From: Halichondria panicea
Lineage: Eukaryota; Porifera; Demospongiae; Suberitida; Halichondriidae
Direction of reading: 5' to 3'
NCBI RefSeq assembly: GCF_963675165.1
Contig: NC_087388.1
Coordinates: 1,714,800 to 1,778,799, forward strand
DNA: 64,000 nt
Shown: positions 57,666-64,000 of the stretch, piece by piece
How the letters are laid out: the number at the start of each line of letters is the position of its first letter
Position numbering within the stretch: the stretch's first letter is position 1
Made by a program: the position numbers and the translations under genes
Notes under the pieces: generated by a model
Seen by the model: only the letters and a program-made list of their open reading frames with translations
What the model was told of the DNA's origin: nothing
Database searches by the model: none

Positions 57666-58368
57666 GACGTTGTGATGGATTGACGTACGGTACTTTCCCG
57701 CTTTCTTGTTTCCACGCTTTTTGGTGCTTATCCCTGGGCTAATCATAACAGGAATTATGTTTGTTTACATGTGGGTTGAACGCCAGCACACCTGCATGGA
57801 TTATTCTGCCCACATGCACACAGAGTATAAAACGACCACAAACATTTGTGCAACTGAATAGAAAGAGGCTTATTCTAAGAACACCCCAAAACACCTCTGC
57901 ATATAACGCTGTGTGTATATATTATACTTATAGCTAACCCACTTCTGACCAGGGTCACAACCTCCACAGGTGGATTGGCTAATCCGGCTGTTCTATACAA
58001 GTTTTGCTTTATGGCAAAGCATTGTCTTTTAACTACAATAACTTAATTAAGCCTTACCAACAGCTTTATCTTTGACAATGGCAAGTTAACGCTTTTTCAG
58101 CGGTACTGAACTTGCTGATATAAGAAGAGCGTATATAGGACCCTATATTAGCTCTGCGGTAGCATTGAACCCAGCCTCTCTTGTACTTGTATATATTGCT
58201 ACACCCAAGCCCATATTTCTGTCCCTGTCTTTTCTTCCACCATGCAATTCCTTGCTTTTTGAAATTTCACTTGATATGTACTCCTGCACAAATGGCCGGG
58301 GGTAGCACCAAAAAGCGTGGAAACAAGAAGTAGGGACAGCCGTATGCATGTCAATCGATCACAGCGTC
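57666..58368. mobile_element. About 700-bp TIR element with TTTCCACGCTTTTTGGTGCT arms
   Basis: The left arm starts GACGTTGTGATGGATTGACG and contains TTGTTTCCACGCTTTTTGGT. The right arm is its imperfect reverse complement, ending CGATCACAGCGTC. A third, solo arm is at 58489-58560, and related arms lie near 12 kb. No target duplication or transposase was seen. Confidence 0.7.
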
Positions 58369-58555
58369 ATACTGTGAAATTACATTTACAGACAACATGC
58401 AATCATGTCAGTTACATTACATGGAAACATTACGTGTGTACGTACGTACGTACGTCATAATATCATTTGCATGTTGAATTGGCATTATTATTGTGACGGA
58501 TTGACATATGGCTCTCTCCCGCTTTCTTGCTTCTATACGCTTTTTGGTACTTCCC

Positions 58556-58902
58556 CCTCACAAGCAAAATTAATGAAAGATTACTTGTATAATTATATAC
58601 TTGTTGTAGTGATGTTAAAAAACCATTCATATAACTCACAATCAGGGCTGCATGTTTAATTGTCATTATTCTCGTTATTACAGCTTAATCGCACTAGCAT
58701 TGCATTCATGCAATAAACATAATAGTGTATACGGTGCATGGTTAGTGCTCTATGTGGGAAATAACAAAATACAGCAGTGGGATTTAAAGCCGAGCCATTT
58801 ATTCAGGAATGAGCACAGTTGTTATTACCATGCTTATATACTCATCACATCAGTTAAAGGAGCCTATAATTATTTCTGTAACAGTACATAGCTGTAAGAA
58901 AC
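58556..58902. other. 5' flank of the ankyrin-patatin gene
   Basis: Presumed promoter or intron region. The coding frame is open only back to 58882, where an acceptor-like TTTCTGTAACAG precedes it, so an upstream exon is possible. Confidence 0.4.
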
Positions 58903-60110
58903 ATGTATGCCGTGTGTGGTAGTGACATGCATATGAAAATACAAAGTCGTGTTTCACAGGAATTGACTAAGAGAGTTAAAGATTCTTCATTTGAAGCCAA
59001 TGCTACGAATGAGCACGATGAAACTCCTCTTCACTTGCTTGTGAAGCGGCCATTCACACAGGACAAGCTACAACTGAAAATGGAGTTAATCATCTCAATG
59101 CTCACATACAGTCGAGCAGACATGAATATTCCTGACAACTCTGGAAACTCTCCTCTTCACAGTGCTGTTAAGGTGAGGCTCAGAGCTGTTAATTATAGTT
59201 CAGCAAACTCAAATTCCTTGTGGGTAAAAACGAAGATGACTTTCTATAATATACCCTAGAGCTAAAGCATATCTCAGTCAGTGAGTGGTATGATGACTGA
59301 CTTATAATTAATTGTACATGTAGTTGTGTATATATACGTGCATGGTGTAGGACACATGCAAGTATAATTATGTGAATTGCCTTCCTCTACGTCTTATAAC
59401 TATGCATGCATGCAGGCTGGTGAGCTGGGTACAGTTAAAGTATTGGTTGCATTCAATGCTGATGTGAACCAATTAAACACGGACGGAGAGACTCCACTTG
59501 ACTTAGTCACTCGCCTGCAAACACCTGTTGATTCGAACCTAGTCACTTTTTTGGAATCATCAGGAGCAAAGCACAGCGATAATTTGAAAGCATCTGGCTT
59601 TGATTTCTCCAAATTAGAGTGCTCTGCTGTTGAATCTCAAGACATAATTGCTGAAGCTGTATCTAGAACGGCAGTTGATCTACGGCAAAAAACACAAGAA
59701 ATTCTATCCAATGATCAAGATAATTCCAACGGTAGAGAACTAGCTTCGCTTGTTGCTAAGGTGGATCAGCTGAAGAAGGGAGGTGGGCGAGTTCTGTGTT
59801 TGGACGGGGGTGGAATCAGGGGATTAATTCAAATTGAAATTCTCAGCCAGTTGGAGAGGGAGACGGGGAAAAAGGTGACGGAGCTGTTTGATTGGATAAT
59901 AGGCACCTCAACGGGTGGTGTTGTGGCTATCAGTGTTATCTATCGTGAGTGGTAATTTTTTTCCTCGGTACACATAATTATTTTGTAGTAACTAACTCAC
60001 TGGACAATAGCTATTGTTCTTACAAAATGCATGCATGTACAGGTGCATGTATCACCTTAGAAATCGGTGGTACAGTAGAACCTCGGATAGTTAATAACGT
60101 CAGATAATGT

Positions 60111-60177
<67 letters not shown>

Positions 60178-61808
60178 CACACACACACACACACAAACAG
60201 CCAAGTTAACGCTCTATGAGCTCAGACAGTTCTACTTCCAGGCCCGGTACGAGGTTTTTGGCACAGGGAAACATGGCATGGCCTACAATACTGATGCTCT
60301 GATTGACATATACAGAACCAATATGGCTGGCTACTCTATGAACGACGTCAAGATACCCAGGCGAGAAAGATATGTCCGTTAAGATAAAATCTAGCTACTA
60401 CATATCTCCTCACTCGTTCAATGCACGCATGAGCTCTATATAACAGAGTTGGATATACTCCTACTTTCTCGTGCAAAAGCTTAATCACACACGTGCACTC
60501 AGTACGGTTGTATTGCTATTACTGCTGTCTGTAATATAGGATTCTTGTAAGCGCGGTGGACAAAAGCAGTTCCAATCTGAAGGTTCGATTCTTTAACAAC
60601 TGTTTTGACGATGAATACTCAACTCGTAAGTCCACATAATTATAATAAAGTGTAACTCACTGTATCCATGATGCATTACGTAATAGCACTACGCGTCTCG
60701 AGGGCTAAATGCAATATAGACTATGCATCCCGAGTGCACTAAGTTAGTATCCCCAGGGCATAGTCCATGCGCATTCAACATTGGCGTGACGAATAGTTTG
60801 ACCCACAAAAGGTTGGGGCCCCTCGATGCTAGAGTAAAGCAGCCCCAACCCCGAACACTTGCAAAATTCAACGCTGCTGCAAAGCACCTCAAACAGTCAC
60901 ACCCCGAACAGTGACATTCCCTTTAATGCTGCTGCAAAACAGCCACTCCCCAACCTGACGATACTTTCATAGAGTGTGTAATAATGATGCTATATACTGT
61001 AAGCTGTGCTATATACGATATTTAGGGGAAATGTCATGTAGCTTAGTCAGTACATAATTTTTTTTTATAATTATGACATTATTGCACATAGCAACATAAT
61101 TATATAGCAACGGGATATGCATGACTTTAAGTGTTCAATTAATTCTGACTGCATAATTATACAGAGGAGGCCTGGAAAGTAGCCCGGTACACTTCAGCTG
61201 CTCCCATCTTGTTCAAGGAGATGGATGACTTCGTGGATGGTGGAGTGCTGGCACATAATCCGAGCATTCTCGGAATCTCTCGGATTCAAGAGCACTATTC
61301 CAAGAGAGGGGAGATGCTTCCCATATCAATGATTGTGTCTATAGGTACCGGAATACCACCGGATAGAGAGTTAGGGAATATTGATGCACAAAACTATCTG
61401 TCCTTTGGTAAAAAATGGTTTGAAGGTGCTGTAAAGGAAACAATTGGAAACTTGGGCACAGTTCTTGGAAATGCTGTAAGTCAACTTTTTAAATAAAAAA
61501 ACGTGTCTGATCAAAGTCGGTATTCTCTTCCACCCCGTCCTCATACACAAACACATGCACTCACACAGATCGTTGATACCCAGGTTGCCCACATATCTAC
61601 CTCAACAGTTTGCGCTGGGTTCGAGGTTCCCTACTTTCGTTTTGACCCACCTTTGTCAAAAGTTGTATCAACGGGTGAGACTGATCTCAACTCCCTCTTA
61701 GATATGATGCTCGTCACCAAGACAACGAGTGGCAATTGGACGCAAGAGGTTGTGGAACAGCTGCACAAGTGCGTAGAGGCAAGAGCTGACTTTTTGGAAT
61801 CTTTATAG
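58903..61808 (+). CDS. Ankyrin-repeat patatin-like phospholipase (iPLA2 type), 6 exons
   Basis: Exons 58903-59172, 59416-59944, 60201-60360, 60540-60625, 61165-61475 and 61569-61808 join in phase for 531 residues. Two to three ankyrin repeats (DETPLHLLV, NSPLHSAV, ETPLDLV) precede a patatin domain: oxyanion motif DGGGIRG at 220-226, lipase box GTSTG with catalytic Ser255, and DGG with Asp374, so the Ser-Asp dyad is complete. Calcium-independent phospholipases with this layout hydrolyse phospholipid acyl chains. The third exon only fits if its donor is GC (CCCAG|GCGAGA), since no in-phase GT precedes the stop; the result (IPRILVSAV) reads naturally. The start is uncertain: ATGs at 58903, 58927 and 58933 are all in frame and upstream exons may be missing. 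It is shorter than vertebrate PLA2G6. Confidence 0.82.
60113..60195. repeat. (CA)n microsatellite at a splice acceptor
   Basis: About 40 CA units, interrupted once, run up to ACACAAACAG just before exon 60201-60360. The acceptor has no ordinary polypyrimidine tract. Confidence 0.92.
60626..61164. other. Intron of the ankyrin-patatin gene
   Basis: Contains a loose direct repeat (AATGCTGCTGCAAAACAGCC against AACGCTGCTGCAAAGCACCT). No gene. Confidence 0.4.
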
Positions 61809-61810
61809 CA

Positions 61811-61816
61811 AATAAA
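61811..61816 (+). terminator. Polyadenylation signal AATAAA
   Basis: AATAAA begins two bases after the stop codon of the ankyrin-patatin gene, implying a very short 3' UTR if used. Confidence 0.55.
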
Positions 61817-62259
61817 GACTGTTATAAATGTAGCATTCGAGTGTAAAAATTAACCAACAGTTATACTGTAAATTTATAGTGACAATACTATATGCATGCA
61901 ATAGCTACAACGTACCATGCATGTTAGATCTATATTTTATATTGACAAAACGTTATACACCCTCAGTTAGGCCCTGATATATTATGCATTACATGATTGT
62001 CTAGTTGGATAGAACACTTCCTCTAACCAATCAGATTGCGGTATTTTAATAGGCAAACATGATCTAAATTAATGTAGCAAAGCTAGCTAATTCAGTTTGC
62101 GCATGTGCAGGCCTATATTTTAATTGGCCTGGATTCGAGGCTAGTGTTGACAATGTATAATGCTGAAGTCAGCACTTACTAAAAAACAATAATAACTTTC
62201 TAATAAGGCGACCTTCACCAAGTTCAGCAAGAACCTTCCAGAAGCATACGACCTCTTTC
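61817..62259. other. 3' spacer with a palindromic repeat
   Basis: Holds a GGCCTGG hairpin repeat at 62107-62145 (GCAGGCCTATATTTTAATTG, then GCCTGGATTCGAGGCTAG). No gene seen. Confidence 0.5.
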
Positions 62260-62577
62260 TAGTTGGGCGGAGCCCGACCGTCCCTGACGGGAGGTCGGGT
62301 TGCAAGCCTATCTGGAATTTGTTCTGCGCATTATGTAGTACTGCTATGAATATTATTATTCTCAGGTGGGTGTTAACCGACTTGATGACGTTGTAAACCA
62401 CAGGATGGCACAGCAATACTGCATGCGGTTTTGCAACTAGATGCAAGCGGAAGTGTAACCAAGCCACGTGAAAAATGCTGCAATCTGATAGGGCGCCACT
62501 ATAGTGGCGCTAGAACAAATCCCAGATAGGCTTGCAACCCGACCTCCCGTCAGGGACGGTCGGGCTCCGCCCAACTA
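62260..62577. mobile_element. MITE with 66-bp TIRs and 9-bp TSD
   Basis: 62260-62325 (starting TAGTTGGGCGGAGCCCGACC) is the reverse complement of 62512-62577 with about one mismatch. ACCTCTTTC flanks at 62251-62259 and 62578-62586. Each arm is itself palindromic (CCCGACCGTCCCTGACGGGA, then GGTCGGG), and the interior holds a perfect GCGCCACTATAGTGGCGC at 62493-62510. Long TIRs plus 9-bp duplication again suggest a Mutator-like origin. Confidence 0.88.
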
Positions 62578-62757
62578 ACCTCTTTCCAGAACTACTCCGA
62601 AAGCTGAGGCACTTAGTAGAAGTTTCTTTTTGACTAACCGTTAGAAACAGTGAAAAACCATTTATTAACGTTACGTAAAGGTTATATCACGTGATCCACA
62701 CAGCGCTATACAGTGCAGTAAAGTACGTGAAATGCATGAGAGCTAGAGAGTGTTCAT

Positions 62758-64000
62758 TGGTGTGTATGTGTCTGTGAGTGTTCACTAGTGTCAGCCAGTG
62801 ATCATGGGTGTATGCCAGTGTTTACTAGTGTGTGTCAGTGTATGCCAGTGATCATGGGTGTATGCCAGTGATCATGGGTGTCCGTGAGTGTTCGCTGGTG
62901 TCTGCCAGTGATCATGGGTGTCTGTGAGTGATCATGGGTGTCTGCGAGTGTTCGCTGGTGTCTGCGAGTGTTCGCTGGTGTCCGTGAGTGTTCACTGGTG
63001 TCTGCCAGTGATCATGGGTGTCTGCCAGTGATCATGGGTGTCTGTGAGTGTTCGCTGGTGTCTGCTAGTGTTCTCTGGTGTCTGCCAGTGTTCCCTGGTG
63101 TCCCTGAGTGTTCCCTGGTGTCTGCAAGTGATCATGAGTGTCTGTGAGTGTTCGCGGGTGTCTGCCAGTGTTCATGGGTGTCCATGAGTGTTCGCTGGTG
63201 TCTGCCAGTGTCTGTGAGTGTTTGCTGGTGTCTGCCAGTGATCATGGGTGTCTGCCAGTGATCATGAGTGTCTGCCAGTGATCATGGGTGTCTGCCAGTG
63301 ATCATGGGTGTCTGCCAGTGTTTACTAGTGTCTGTCAGTGTATGTCAGTGTCTATGGGTGTCTGTGAGTGTTCGCTGGTGTCTGCCAGTGTCTGTGAGTG
63401 TTCGCGGGTGTCTGCCAGTGATCATGGGTGTCTCAGGAGTGCCTGTGAGTGTTCTCTGGTGTCTGCCAGTGATCATGGGTGTCTGCCAGTATTCTCTGGT
63501 GTCTGTGAGTGTCCGCTGGTGTCTGCGAGTGTTCGCAGGTGTCTGCCAGTGATTATGGGTGTCTGTGAGTGTTCGCTGGTGTCTGCCAGTGTTCGCTGGT
63601 GTCCGTGAGTGTTCCCTGGTGTCTGCAAGTGATCATGAGTGTCTGTGAGTGTTCTCTGGTGTCTGCCAGTGATCATGGGTGTCTGCCAGTATTCTCTAGT
63701 GTCTGTGAGTGTTCGCTGGTGTCTGTGAGTGTTCGCTGGTGTCTGCGAGTGTTCGCAGGTGTCTGCCAGTGATCATGGGTGTCTGTGAGTGTTCGCTGGT
63801 GTCTGCAAGTGATCATGAGTGTCTGTGAGTGTTCGCGGGTGTCTGCCAGTGATCATGGGTGCCTGCCAGTGTTCGCTGGTGTCTGTGAGTGTTCGCTGGT
63901 GTCTGCGAGTGTTCGCTGGTGTCTGCGAGTGTTCCCTAGTGTCTGTGAGTGTTCGCTGGTGTCCGTGAGTGTTCACTGGTGTCTGCCAGTGATCATGGGT
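62758..64000. repeat. 20-bp minisatellite, continues past the right edge
   Basis: More than 60 units of 20 bp, mainly two variants: TGTCTGCCAGTGATCATGGG and TGTCTGTGAGTGTTCGCTGG, in mixed order. One indel near 63434 (CTCAGGAGTGCC) shifts the register by one base. The array has few stops in any frame, so long open frames appear on both strands; these are by-products, not genes. Confidence 0.95.

Noticed and set aside
62758..64000. Repeat-protein gene in the 20-bp array (open frames on both strands)
   Set aside because: Open frames arise in several frames because the unit lacks stops; frame rotates with the 20-bp period and there is no start context or splice signal.

Overview
The window looks like nuclear DNA of an early-branching animal, most likely a demosponge. 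The signs are spliceosomal GT-AG introns, metazoan gene families (a SPARC/SMOC-like matrix protein, ZNFX1, death domains), an expanded ankyrin-Roc-COR-death-domain family typical of sponge and cnidarian genomes, AT-rich spacers, and many short inverted-repeat transposons. The species cannot be named from sequence alone.

Layout, left to right. (1) 1-6981, + strand: the 3' part of a giant ankyrin-repeat / Roc-COR GTPase / death-domain gene, cut by the left edge. (2) 7358-14145: at least three decayed tandem copies of the 3' half of that gene, with introns still recognisable and transposons inserted. (3) 14659-20238, - strand: an intronless ZNFX1-type RNA helicase with NFX1 zinc fingers and a C-terminal RZ finger. 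(4) 20239-24106: a spacer rich in MITEs. (5) 24107-46562, - strand: a complete alanyl-tRNA synthetase gene that I could assemble as 23 coding exons (968 aa, all phases consistent). One intron holds seven tandem tRNA-Cys(GCA) genes and two others hold a duplicated candidate H/ACA snoRNA. (6) 47648-49983, + strand: an eight-exon secreted SMOC/SPARC-like protein, divergent from the synthetase. (7) 50951-56754, - strand: a seven-exon gene for a KH-like domain plus a CHORD-like Cys/His zinc site; I do not recognise the family. (8) 58903-61808, + strand: an ankyrin plus patatin-like phospholipase (iPLA2-type), including an apparent GC-AG intron. (9) 62260-62577: a perfect MITE, then from 62758 to the right edge a 20-bp minisatellite.

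How the genes relate: there is no operon. The Roc-COR-death-domain genes, ZNFX1 and the ankyrin-patatin gene all belong to families linked to innate sensing or signalling, which may be coincidence. The synthetase and the nested tRNA-Cys cluster are both translation genes, but the tRNAs are not substrates of that enzyme. Exon models for the spliced genes were built by eye from splice signals, reading-frame phase and family similarity; they are internally consistent but not tested against transcripts.
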